In this document: positions 22,275 through 33,907 of the stretch, one piece after another
How positions within the stretch are numbered: position 1 is the stretch's first letter
How the letters are laid out: each line of letters opens with the position of its first letter
DNA from: Phlebotomus papatasi
Lineage: Eukaryota; Arthropoda; Insecta; Diptera; Psychodidae
Assembly (NCBI RefSeq): GCF_024763615.1
Contig: NC_077223.1
Location: 93,496,627-93,560,626 of the forward strand
Length of the DNA stretch: 64,000 bases
Reading direction: 5' to 3'
Program-made: the position numbers and the translations under genes
The notes under the pieces: model-generated
Database searches by the model: none
What the model saw: the letters and a program-made list of their open reading frames with translations, nothing else
What the model was told of the DNA's origin: nothing

Positions 22275-22413
22275 ACGCGAAAATCCGCGAAAAATTACAC
22301 GCCCCGCGAAAGTCCGCGAAAAATTTCACGCCCCGCGAAAATCCGCGAAAAATTATGCGACCCGCGAGATTCCGCGAAAAAAATTCGCGCCTCGCGAAGA
22401 CCCGCGAAAGACA
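22275..22413. repeat. CpG-rich minisatellite, about 5 units of 29-30 bp
   Basis: Units follow the pattern CCGCGAAA(A/G)TCCGCGAAAAA with diverging spacers. The array is strikingly CG-rich inside AT-rich DNA and is absent from the right arm, where similarity stops just beside it (near 42312). Confidence 0.75.
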
Positions 22414-22621
22414 TCGCGGATCGTGAATTGTATGGGATGCCGCCTTGCCTTACAAATCTTCGAATATAGAAAGAGAAAGGGAGGAGAGTGCTATAATATA
22501 TATGGGGAAAGCTTCTCCGACGCCGCTTCTCCCGCTTTTTTTCCCGCCTGACGCTAATAGCAAATTTTCTTAAAATTGAAATTTTTAAAGTGAAATATCC
22601 CGAGAACCGTTCGACGAATGT

Positions 22622-25600
22622 CATAATTTCTTTTTTTTTAAATTGATCTAAATTTTCTGGACTACAAGATAAAGATAAAAAAAATCAAAATCGCATGCTT
22701 AGATTTCGAGATAAACAACAAAACGTGATTTTTAACCGGTTTAGAACCGATTTTTCAAAAAACTAATAGCACAGAAATCGTCGTACGCGCGCGTAGATAC
22801 CCAGTAACGCAAATTCGGTGTTTGTACAGTAGTACGACAAGTAGTACTCTGTATAGTACTTGCCTTATGGAAATTTTAATGACCGTGACACAAGACGTTC
22901 CAGGAACTTTGTTCGGGGTTGAGTGGTGAAAATGCTGTGGGGAATTCGCAATTTTTGAATTTTAAAATAACGACATTTTTTTAATTTCAACTGACCAACG
23001 GTTTTTTACCGGTTTTAACCGTATTTTTAATAATAAATCTAAAATATATACTAAAATTAAATTTATTTGCATTTAAATTTATAAAATACAATTAATTAAT
23101 TTAATTACAAATTTTTATGTTATTTATATCGTACTTTCGCGATTTTAGTGGCATTTTGAGCATTTTTGGGATTTTTTAATTTTTCATTACATAATTAGAT
23201 AGAAAATTGTGTACATTTTAAATCCGGTTTTATCTTAAAAAGGTTTATACTGAACATTTTCCTTAATTTTAAATTTTCATAAATATTTTTTGCTGATTTT
23301 CTTAAAAAGATTATTAAAGAATGGCGTTTCATTCATTCTAGTGATAAAAATTAAATGATAATTAGGCACAAAAAACTATTTCTTTCAATAATAATTAACT
23401 ATTGATTAATATTTTATTTAAAAAAAAGTGTTCTTGTATTAATCCATGCAAAGTGTCACATTTGTGAAAAATCTGAGTCAAATCTCCAGAAATATTATGT
23501 GTAATACTGGTATTTTCTAAGAATAAGAGTGGCGTATCGCGCTAAAATAACATGTTTTGCATCAAAGATTCATTTTTTTCTCAAATATAGAAACTGTTTT
23601 TTGTTATGTTTTAGAAAGTTGTATAATATAAAATTATTTACATTTAAACGCAAAAACAACGTAGGGAAAGACAGAAAATATGTCTAGGAAATGACTTCTG
23701 TATCTCAATAAGTGACGGCAAATAAGTTACTTATAGAAATAAAAACAAAAAAATAAATATTTTAGAACGAAAGTTATGTGTTAAATATGAGCAGTCCAAT
23801 CTAAATACTTGTAAAAAGTTCCACTTGAAATATTAATTATTAAAATACGAAAGAAGTATAATGTTTTAGGGTTGCCATCTCAATATACCCAAATGCAAAA
23901 TTTGCTACTTAAATCGTGAAAGTGCGAATACCATACAAAATCGAGAAAATTTGAAAAATTTATTAAAATTAATTAGAAATTATGTTTTCTGCCGATGTTT
24001 TCCTAACCGCTTATGTCCGTCCTTCTCGTCATTTGACGTAAGTTTATAGTTGCTGGCTCTCAATAAGTGCTAACTCGGTGCACTCCAGCTTTTCTGTAAC
24101 GATGATACAAAATAGTTTTAAAAATCCCATATAAAAATATTTTCTTATTAAAAGTAAATAACGAAAAAACTATCAAATAAATTATTTTTAACATTTTAAA
24201 GACGATTGGGTCACCCGTGTGACCCGTAGATAAAATATTTTTTCCTGACTACCTAAAGTTATTTCTTTTTAATGTTTGTGCCCTTTTTTCGCTATTTCTT
24301 AACTTTACTCTTCAAAAGTTAAAATGAAAGGAGGGGAGTGAATGGGTAAAATCAGAGGCATGACATTTCCTATGTTTCCCATATGCTTCTAGCGCGCCGA
24401 AAAAAATTTTGGGTTTATTAGCTGTTTTCTGTCAATGTAGAATGAATTAGCAAAAAATATAAATCCAAAATAGAAGCCAACTTAATATTGAATAGGCAAT
24501 CGAAAACCCCAAATTGGCCACCTACGTAGTTTTGAGATATCTCGTGAAATGTGTACGAAATCAGGGAAAAATTTACACTTAAATCGGTCGTATTTTTCAG
24601 AGCTAATGTCACGGGTAAAATTATTTGTATTCAGTTGTTAGTGAATGGATTTTGTTTCATTAGAATTTATTTTATAACATTTTACTATGTAAAAAATTAA
24701 GAAAAAAGCTTACATTTGAGATAAGGTGCAGGTGACTGCACTTTCTGATAAATATTAAAAAATCAACAATTTTTAATAATAAACGACATTGAAGATCTTC
24801 AATCTAAGGGTAAGATGCATGAGATCTATAAGATCACCTGTAACTCATCCGATTGGGCTGAAATTTTACTATGTTGTAGCTGATGTCAAGACCTTTTCAG
24901 AACGTATCTATGTTTCAGTCTACGTCAAGCATTTACCTAGGCTCACAGTTTTAAATTTTGAAATATTCATATTTTGGCGGCCTTTATTTTTTAGTCTTAA
25001 TTATTTGAGACCTAAATGAAATATCTCAGTAATAATTAAAAATGGTGAAGACTTTTATTTTAAATATTTATTTACTTTTACATAATTGAAAAGATATAAG
25101 GTAAGGTACTCTCTAGTCGGCCGTTTAACAAGTCGGCCACTATGTGTTCTTTAAGTCGGCCGGTGGAATTATTTATTCATATTATATAATTTTGCAATAA
25201 TATTCCAGGAGTTTTATAACATCATAAGGTCAATAATTGTATAAATAACACAAATGACCGAGAATACAAATGAAATTAGACACAAAATATTAAAAAAGTT
25301 ATTAAAAGTCAGAGGATTCAAATTTACCTTAAGCAATATTGGTCATTTTTCAGCATATTTTGATGTTCTTTATAATATTCACGACATTTTTTCACAAAGA
25401 GTTATTCGATTTAGTACCTGTACAGATTACTTTAGCAGTCAAATTTTGAGTCAAACCGCAAGTAGAGAACTTTAACTAACTCACTGTGCAATAAATTTAT
25501 TTTCATTATTGATAAAAATATTAATTTTCTGTCTTAAATGTGAAGGTGTGAAATTTTAAAGCCATGTTCCTCAATTCAGCCAGCTAAATAAAAGAATAAA

Positions 25601-27516
25601 AATAATTTTTCTCTTACAATTTTTTGTTTTCTTAAAATTACTAGTCTTTAAAGGTTTTCTTTCTTTCTTTCTCAATATCCTTTTCTAGTCCGTAAAAACG
25701 TTACGGGCTTTTAAAATTTGAAAAATGGGTGGTCGACTAGAGGAACCCCAGGTGGCCGAGTAGAAAAACGCTTATATTGAAGTGGCCGAATTGAGGAACA
25801 CTCTACATTTTTAAAACATTTTAATTTTTAATAATCTAAAATTATTTTATCTCCAAATAAAGTGTACAATCAGATGGACAAAGATCTATACTACAACTTA
25901 GGGTGAAAATTTGATCAAAACAGGCAAATTAAATGTCCTTTTACATAAGTTTTTCATAAAACCCATCCTTAAGTGGCCGACATACAGCCCCTTACCTTAA
26001 ACGAAAAATTCATATATTTATATTCTTTATTTTTTAATCTTTGCGACAACAGTTTTTCAGATCCTCAAATAATTTGCTGTTATAAGCAAAAACGTTACTT
26101 TTCTTTTTCTTTGTTTGTTAGACCACATCTTCTAACAATAGTGCTGTCTTTTTGTGATGGTTTCAATATTGGAAGCGCACCGTAGTTCTGTATTCATGAG
26201 AGTATCATATTTTTTAAAGTTGTAGGAATTTAGGATATTTTTTACAAATGTCCAACTATTTCCTATATTTAAGCTCAAAATTGAGCAATTTTCAAATTAC
26301 TTTTTTTATATTCCAATTTTTTTAAGCAAAACCCTTTTGTGAATAGAAAGTTACTACGCTCATATACATTATATTTTTCATTAGAGTGACAATTATCATT
26401 CATTGGTATCGTCAGAAAAATTTCTTGATTTTTTAGGTTATTTTTGTCCCTATCATGTAGAGGTAAAAAATTCACCGAATCAGACTGTTAGATTTTACAA
26501 GGTTAGATGTAAAACGTGTCACTGATTTTGATTATCGGTTTCATTTTCATTGTTCATTTTCGGTCAGTAAAAAGTATTTCGTCCTTAAAGGGTTAAACAT
26601 AACACGCAGATCCACAAGGATTGAGGAAATACGATTATTTCATCCTTAATTACGATCTGAAACCCTAGAAAAGATACTTCCGGACAGAAAGTGTTTGAGA
26701 AATGAAAACATGTTGCCCTAAATTACCCTAAAAAAAATTAAAGAAAAAATCCTATCAAAGAAATCCTTTTTAAACCCAATACACTTATCCATGGAGATTG
26801 AGGAAATTTTCACACCTTATTATAAATTGAATGTAGGGCCCAAAAAAGGCTTCCGGATGGAAAATGAATTAGAATTAGGTTAGAGCTTCCTAATGCAACC
26901 TTTTTTCCATCTACTGCCCAGATATTTTTTTTTCTTATTAAACAGCACTACTAACTTGAATTTGGGACTCTTCAAGAATATTTTATAAAAAAAATTTGCC
27001 TTGGGAGCCCCAAAAACCAAATGACGCTCACTAAGCGTCACTTTTATATTTCAGTGTTTTTAAGACCTAAAAAATGAAAAACTCTACAGAATTGCAATCA
27101 AATTATCACGTACCTGTACTGCTCTCTGGAATCCTGCTGGTCAATTGCTTGAAAAAACACTAATTTATCATTTTTTCACTAATAAAAAAATCACAACTCT
27201 GAGGATTCAGCCATCTGACAGACGAATCCGGAACAAAGTTCCAGGAACGTCTTGTGTCACGCTATACAAATTTTCCATAACACAAGTACTATACAGAGTC
27301 CTACACATCGTACTACTGTACAAACACCGAACTTTTGGTGGTGAATGTGGGGAAAATACCGTAGCGCCGCCGCATTGGTGGCCACCGCACAGAATTAAAT
27401 TAGTTTTTGATGGTGACCACCACGCTCTGAAGAAATTGGGGGGTCGCCACCGTCAAAATTTTTCGAACCCAAAACTCTTTCGTTACTGGGTATATTTAAA
27501 AAAAGAATTATGAAGA
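22622..27516. mobile_element. Left-only foldback element, 4.9 kb, non-autonomous
   Basis: The right arm runs straight from the 22612-22625 sequence into the 27517 sequence, so this block is present in one arm only. Inverted repeats support a transposon: the outer ends TCATAATT(T)CTTTTTTT pair with the end near 27495-27513; TACCCAGTAACG at 22798-22809 pairs with 27481-27492; and about 22820-22912 pairs imperfectly with 27225-27340. It contains another dispersed repeat (24840-26220) with a nested element (25098-25999). No transposase was recognised. Confidence 0.65.
25098..25999. mobile_element. Nested inverted-repeat element, about 0.9 kb
   Basis: Ends AAGGTAAGGTACTCTC and, inverted, AAGGTAAGGGGCTGTA, both followed by GTCGGCC-type words. 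It interrupts the repeat copy 24840-26220, whose inverted partner at 21600-22165 lacks it. No product is recognisable in its short frames. Confidence 0.65.
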
Positions 27517-27518
27517 TA

Positions 27519-28402
27519 GGGTAGAGTCAGTACTTTTTCGCCAGTAAGCACTTTTTCGCCACCTACAAATAAAATCACTTTTTAAGGAAATTATGAGCTC
27601 ATGTAACTACGAAATGAGTATTATTTCATGATCTCTAGTTTAATGCATGAAGAAACCATATCAGGCTCTTCACCGACTTGATTATTTGCAAGTTGTTAAA
27701 AGAAATTCTCGACAAGGTGAACAATAATCAAAAAAAATATGGAGTTCTCACGAAACTTGTCAACGCTAAGAGCAACTGTCTCTTGCATTACTTTATGTTT
27801 TTGCTGTACAGTATGTGATATTTTTCACTGAAACTCAATCTCTTATTAACTAAACTTTGTTGTAATATCATTTTTAATAATGTTTTTTTTTTTAAAATAT
27901 TAATGAAATTCGGATATGGTGAAAAGGGCTTACTTTTTCCGGCTGTGTAAGTACTTTTCGTCACTCATTTTTTCCAAACATTTTACAAGTGGCGCACCTC
28001 GCGGATTACAGTCGAAACAGACGTGATTTTCGATCGATTTTTTGTTCCAAATAAAAAGTGTACAAAAAATCATTTGAAATACTCTAATAATTGTCTAGTA
28101 TCGGTGTTAAATAAGAAAAGTACTGTGCCGTGTACTTTTTGAGGTTTTGGAAAGCTGCTGTTTTCTTAAAAATCAATTTAAAAAAAAGTGTTTACAAAGT
28201 GGCGAAAAGTACTGAAACATGAATTGCTGCAGGAAATTTAATTTTCAACTCGATGTCCAAAAATTCCCGGGAAGTCTCCTGGTTCAATAGAGAGACAAGG
28301 CTTCAAAGCATTTGTACAAAAAAATTCATTTTATTTCGACAAAAATTGGAAGAATTACAAGAGTATCAAACCTTAAGATGGCGAAAAGGGCTTACTTTAC
28401 CC
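27519..28402. mobile_element. TA-flanked MITE-like element, left copy
   Basis: Ends GGGTAGAGTCAGTACTTTTT and the complement of GGGTAAAGTAAGCCC, with TA on each side (27517-27518 and 28403-28404), a mariner-type arrangement. The interior repeats words such as TTTTTCGCCA. The right arm has the same element at 35405-42187, split by an LTR retrotransposon. The retrotransposon's empty site here is AACT at 28247-28250. Confidence 0.65.
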
Positions 28403-28609
28403 TATCTCTATCCAAACCAGAGATATTGCGTACTACGGCCGGCCGGACGGCCGGACGGACGGCAGCCGGGCCCGAAATTGCCGGCTTATGATTTTCGGCA
28501 TCAGGGATGTTCAAAACATATACCCTGTGAATTTCAGCTCGATCGGAGCACTTTGAGAAAATCCGAGGATTACAATAGGTGTGATTAGAAGGAATCATAC
28601 CTAAAATAT

Positions 28610-30020
28610 TTATGTGTTTTCCACATTTTGGTCCTTGCTAAAGAACTCGTGGAATTTCTCACAGATCTGCTTTGTGTCCAGATCTTGAGCTTCAGCTTCT
28701 AGTTTGGCATGGAGTCTCTTGAGGGTGCTGCTCGGGAGATCCTTGAGGGATTCCTCAAAGGTTTCCTGCGACGTGTTTTTGATGATGCGCGAGAAGAAAT
28801 CCAGGATTGTCGTGGAAATATCTTCAGCATTCACTTCATCCCTGCGACATGTCCACTCTGACTCTTCTTCCTGGTCACTCTTCTCCCGGAATTCCTCAAT
28901 CACTGCCCAGATTTTGATCATTTGCCCGAAGCATTTGCCAGGAAAGGGCGGAGAGAGTGCAATCAGGAGATCACTCACATTCTCAATGACTCCTTGCTCA
29001 TTAGCCGTTGGCGGTACGAGATTGACAGCATGGCAGTAGGGCATTAGGATACTCTCCAGGCATTCATGCATATCTTTCATGCTGGAGCTGTAGGAAGCCC
29101 TCGAGGTATCCTCGTACTGCGACAGAATTGCATTGATGTCGAGAAACAAATTCATGATTTTCTTCCGCCTATCCGTGAGATCAAGAATCTCCAGGTCATT
29201 CTGTGTGTCCGGAAGCAACTGCTTAAGTGCCTCAATAATGCCGGCAATCAATTCTGGCTTCACCAGAACATCTTTGAGCTGCAAACTGCCATCCTGCTGA
29301 AATTCTATCATTGCAAATTTCGAGGCAATTGCATTGAGAGCCTCAAAAGCTGTAAACAGTAGGCTCCTGTTGACAGAATTGGCCAGGATGAAGGAGAATT
29401 TCTCCACAAAACCGTCCACATTGCAGAAATGCTGAAACCACGTCACTTCGTCCCCTGTATTCTCAAACACCAAGCACGCATGCAGTAGCCTCATGAGCTG
29501 CACAAGTGTCGGAGGATCAAATGAAGAGATCAGCTCAAGGATAGGCCCCACAACTTGAGGATTCTCACACAAACTGTCACGAGTCTCAGACAAACTACAC
29601 ATATTCCCAATTATCCCTACAAGAATCTCCGTCAAACGATCATCTGTACTCGTTTGAATAATCTGGGCGAAGAGTTCCAGGACATTGTGAGAAAGCAACA
29701 ACCGGATCACGTCCTTCTCTATCGTCATGTCCCAGAGAATACACAGATCCTTCTCAAAATCCTCACTAAGTTCCTCATTCTCTTCCTTCTCTTCCATCTT
29801 TGTCAGCTTAATGAGCGTGGATAAAACTGGAAATAAAAAACATCTTATCATCCGATTCATTCATTACGCCAGATGCCTTATTACCAAATCTCTCACTGTA
29901 CAGAGATTCACCGATTGCATCGCCTTTTAGCTTCTCCTGATCAATTTCAAATTCCTCGCATGAGGGATTGGAGTTATGCACACGTGGAGATCCTTCCTCC
30001 TGTGAATCCATTCTGGACAT
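28610..30020 (-). CDS. SAAL1: Serum amyloid A-like 1 (SAAL1) homologue, left copy
   Basis: Two exons, 30020-29885 and 29826-28610, with a 58-nt GT/AG intron; 1353 nt, 450 aa (human SAAL1 is about 474). The opening GDAIGESLYSERF joined across the intron to VLSTLIKLTK matches the family's GDCIGSTVYS...GVLSGLIQI, followed by an acidic Glu-rich linker and an armadillo-like helical protein with segments such as GIIGNMCSLSETRDSLCENP. SAAL1 is reported in vertebrates as a positive regulator of synovial fibroblast proliferation; a role in this organism is unknown. A second in-frame ATG at 30011 is possible. The frame read through the intron is not the real N-terminus. The left copy has three more residues in the Glu-rich linker than the right one. 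Confidence 0.9.
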
Positions 30021-30613
30021 CTGGACTTTTTTCCAGGAAGACGCGATGTTCCGGGTGGCGTAAACAAAACGAAAACTAACCTCACTTTTCACCCGATTAT
30101 TTTCTAAGGAATCGATTAATCGGATTTTCAAGGGGGAGATTTTAGTGAAAAATTGTACACACTTCCAGGTACTTCCACAATTTGTATGAAAGAGGCCTTC
30201 GCACTTCCAAAACTTCGCAAAACTCTCGAAAATAATTCAATACTTCCACCACTTCTTGCACTTCTAATACTTAGAAATCAGTAATTTATTAATCTGATGA
30301 ACAATCTAATTAGGAAAACTTTTAAAAAATGTCAAAAAATTAATTTTTACACATATTTTTAAAATTTTTCTTGTATTTGGATTTTGGGGCCGTATCCTCC
30401 AAATGTGAGAGTTTGATTTTGTGGGAAAAGCCAACTCTCCGTGTGGAACTCGCCTATTTGGTATCCACGAAATTTTCGATTGGAAATTTTCTCATGAAAA
30501 AACCGGATCTCGAGTGGTATTCCCGGTGAGAGTTTGATTAATTTACATAGAAAATAATCAAATAAATTAAAATATCGCGTTTTTTAAAGTTTTAAATAGT
30601 TTTTAAATGATTA

Positions 30614-30942
30614 CAGTAGAGTCTCCTAAATTCGAACGCTTGGGGGGTATTTTTGACATTTCTCACCTCCCAAATTCGAACGATTTTTTCAAAACTAACG
30701 AAATTTGTGTGAGATTAAATTGTACTTTGAATCAAATTCCTGTACTTTCTCGAAAGTCTTAGTGGTAACATACTTCTTTTTCATTTTACACGACTATAAT
30801 GTATGTAAACATTCTGGAAGAAGCACATAAATATGATTTTCATTCACTAAGAATACGAACTTTCTAACATAACCTCACAATTGACGTTTTGAATCCAAAC
30901 GGCGTTCGAATTTGAGAGATTCAGATTTGAGAGACTCTACTG
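30614..30942. mobile_element. pogo-like MITE, 329 bp
   Basis: Ends CAGTAGAGTCTC and its complement, with the dinucleotide TA on each side (30612-30613 and 30943-30944). CAGT-starting ends with TA duplication fit the pogo/Tigger branch of Tc1/mariner. It is the same family as the copies at 45614, 46931, 47619 and 52049. Confidence 0.75.
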
Positions 30943-32359
30943 TATTTCAATTAATAAATACAATTTCCGTATATTTATAATAAATTTCAATTAAGTTTCT
31001 TTCTTAGTAAACTGGGCAGGCATTTCGAACTTTTTTTATTATCTGTTTTTATTTGTCTAATTTTTTTGAGTTTGATATCAATCATTTTCCAAATTGTTTA
31101 TTATTTTAGTTTTATTTTGTTTCAGCTCTCGTGAATAAGAAAACGGTTGTGGCCATTTAATGATTAGATTTTTGAATAACCTATTTATATTCTTAATAAA
31201 TACGAAATTGAAAAGATTTTTAGCAGTTTACTTGGCCGTGAACTCTTTAAAACTCTTAATTTTTGTTTTAACTAAAACTGGAGAAAAAAGATCGCATAAT
31301 TTATAGTGAGTTTATCAGGTGAAATGTGTTTTTTAGTAAGTTGAAATTGTTAGATCTTAAGAGTCAACAAAACAAATATTTTAAACAAATATTTTTTTTA
31401 TTTTTTTACGTGTTCCTCCTTAAATTAGGAAAAAATATATTGAGTGGGATTCTTGAAATTTGTATCTATATTATCCTTTTTTATTCGACATACAATCTAA
31501 GAGAAATTATTACTTCTCTATTGAACTAATTACAAAATTTGAAACTCTTTTCTTTAAGGTTAATAAAGTTTTTATTCGGGAAAATTCCTTCAAATACTCC
31601 ATGTAAAATATATAAAAACGGAATGTCTAGAATTTTCCAAGAAAAACATATATCAATTTTGAATTTTACTCTTGAGTGATTATATATAACAGTATCTTAT
31701 AAATTTCAAATTATCAACGAACTTTCTATTTTTCTCAAATTGACTATAGTTCTTATATGTGTTCTTATAGAGATAAAACCGAATTCTGAAATAATTCTGT
31801 AATAATCGAAAAATCAAAAAATCCTCAAACTGTCATTAAAATAGCGGAAGTTCGAAATGATTATCAAACATTGCGAAACTATCATGAATATTTGTCGAGG
31901 TTCTCGTTACAAAAATACTCGTCATATCTGAAAACAATACCTAATTAGCCACTAAGAAAACTTTCCTTGGCGAATACTCGTGACCTTCATAATATTTAAT
32001 ATGCCTTGTCGCTCGAAAATTGGTTTGAAAACTCACAAAAAAATACAAGAATATGAGAAAATATTGAAGATAATCCTTGTCAAATTACTTAAAAAAAAGA
32101 AAAATTAAATGGTAATTGGCTTTTTGTTACAAAAATCTCTGAAAATTCACTTTAGCATTACTTGACAATTTTCAGAAAATTTATACAAAACCACAAGAAA
32201 ATGAGAAAATCTATATACGTATAAATACGTATTTATAATTGAATTAGTATAAATGCAAAGGTTTTTTTTAAAGTTTTTTTTTACTGTAGTAATATTAAAA
32301 AGAGAAATTTGGCAAAAATTCCGGTGCAGTCATTTACGTATTAAGAGGAGTCGCGTCGC

Positions 32360-33014
32360 GATGAATAAATCAAAGCTTATAACAATGTTATTTAATTGTT
32401 TATTCATGCATTTAATTATCTATATGGTGAGTTTATTTAAACGAGACTGCCATGCAAGCTAGAGGTGTCATTTAATGCCCGCGCTAATTTTGTTCATTGG
32501 AAAATAGAAGGCAGGAAGAAAAAAAAGAGAAAAAGTGGAAAATATTTGGTGAAAAAATTAATTTTGATGAAATTATGGAAAATGGAAATGCAAAAGCTGA
32601 GTTTACTGGTAAGTAGCGATTCTTTGGAATCAAGAAATCCATATGCGAGAAGACAATAGATTTTTTTACAGATCTTTGACTTTTGCAACAGGGATTATCA
32701 AAATTGGTAGCCAAGAGGTTCATCGGAAAGGGTTCGTTAGCATTGCAGGGTACAAACCTGAGGTATTGCTTGCATCCTTGTTATCACAAACTTTGGAATA
32801 GACAATATACTTGAATGATACAGGAGGATCAAAGTGGTAACCGGGAGATGAAATAGTTGCAGAACTGACACATCCAGCAAAAGAAGAACTGTGCATAACT
32901 TGAATCAAGAATTGGTGAAACAAGAGGATGATGCTGGACGAATGATTCGTTTTAATGAACGATCTATCAGGGATTGGACAAATATTTCATTTCTAGCGAG
33001 TGGGTTGGATTAGG
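32360..33014 (+). other. Possible short-exon gene or its relic, unrecognised
   Basis: Weak evidence. An ATG at 32360 opens 22 codons with a hydrophobic, signal-peptide-like run ending at a consensus donor (ATG|GTGAGT, near 32425). A coding-like stretch with a Lys-rich run follows to about 32608 and ends at another donor (CTG|GTAAGT). After an acceptor near 32690 comes a frame containing GSQEVHRKGFVSIAGYKPE, and 32910-33014 encodes an open 34-residue tail with SIRDWTNISFLASG ending in TAG. The pieces do not join in one frame without help, so it may be decayed or a chance pattern. No family was recognised. Confidence 0.2.
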
Positions 33015-33407
33015 AAGCGGATATAAATGATCCAACGCCAAATATTGCAGTCTTTTCATCTCCCGGAAGTATTTTCAGATTAATCTAGACTAGATTATGC
33101 GACGAGAAAGGGTAGAATAATCCCCTTAACCTGCAATAACGTAAGCAGAACTATCAACCTGTTCGAAAAAAAACTTGGGATTGTTAAAGTCAATTTATAA
33201 AATAATATTTTCTAAGAAATATATAAATCAAATTTTCCAAGGGAAAAATACTTTATTTTAATGTATTAAATATTTATCAACGTCAAATAAAGAAAACAAG
33301 TAGTAAAAGAATTATTCTTTATTTTTTCCTCCCTAAAAGCACACAAAAACAGAGAATCTCGTACTTTACGGCACCTCTGAAAGTGTCCAATAGTTATATG
33401 GATATAA

Positions 33408-33907
33408 NNNNNNNNNNNNNNNNNNNNNNNNNNNNNNNNNNNNNNNNNNNNNNNNNNNNNNNNNNNNNNNNNNNNNNNNNNNNNNNNNNNNNNNNNNNNN
33501 NNNNNNNNNNNNNNNNNNNNNNNNNNNNNNNNNNNNNNNNNNNNNNNNNNNNNNNNNNNNNNNNNNNNNNNNNNNNNNNNNNNNNNNNNNNNNNNNNNNN
33601 NNNNNNNNNNNNNNNNNNNNNNNNNNNNNNNNNNNNNNNNNNNNNNNNNNNNNNNNNNNNNNNNNNNNNNNNNNNNNNNNNNNNNNNNNNNNNNNNNNNN
33701 NNNNNNNNNNNNNNNNNNNNNNNNNNNNNNNNNNNNNNNNNNNNNNNNNNNNNNNNNNNNNNNNNNNNNNNNNNNNNNNNNNNNNNNNNNNNNNNNNNNN
33801 NNNNNNNNNNNNNNNNNNNNNNNNNNNNNNNNNNNNNNNNNNNNNNNNNNNNNNNNNNNNNNNNNNNNNNNNNNNNNNNNNNNNNNNNNNNNNNNNNNNN
33901 NNNNNNN
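33408..33907. other. Assembly gap, exactly 500 N
   Basis: A run of 500 N is a conventional placeholder for a gap of unknown size. It sits between the left contig and the right contig, which begins inside SAAL1 exon 1. Open frames crossing it are meaningless. Confidence 0.99.

Larger units (their letters stand above)
19922..28609. other. HEATR6-SAAL1 intergenic region, left arm, transposon-filled
   Basis: The two genes converge on this 8.7-kb region, which has no supported gene. After about 120 bp shared with the right arm it holds sequence absent from the right (20040-22490), including AT-rich inverted words around CTGCAGATAT (20555-20730) and a CpG-rich minisatellite (22275-22413). A 4.9-kb foldback block (22622-27516) and a TA-flanked element (27519-28402) follow. 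Only small unrecognisable open frames occur. Confidence 0.65.
1565..30020. repeat. Left arm of large inverted duplication
   Basis: Read on the minus strand this matches 33908-61951. Matching points: kinesin start codons 12606 and 50614, HEATR6 start codons 12871 and 50338, HEATR6 stops 19921 and 43266, SAAL1 exon 2 starts 29826 and 33998, and kinesin stops at 1857 and 61661. Exon lengths agree exactly (74, 554, 2058 and 335 for kinesin; 159, 1362 and 1842 for HEATR6). Spacing differs only where transposons sit in one arm. The outer match ends near 1565, where left and right sequences become unrelated. Confidence 0.93.
30021..33407. other. Unpaired spacer upstream of left SAAL1
   Basis: This stretch has no partner in the right arm, because the right contig starts inside SAAL1 exon 1. 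The first 150 bp should hold the SAAL1 promoter. It contains one pogo-like MITE (30614-30942), otherwise very AT-rich DNA, and a weak candidate gene (32360-33014). Confidence 0.7.

Noticed and set aside
25254..25475. 73-codon open frame in the nested 0.9-kb element
   Set aside because: AT-rich, no motif, not conserved in the other arm.
29827..29884. Continuous reading frame through the SAAL1 intron as N-terminus
   Set aside because: GT/AG borders and the family match GDAIGESLYSERF-VLSTL show that these 58 bp are spliced out.
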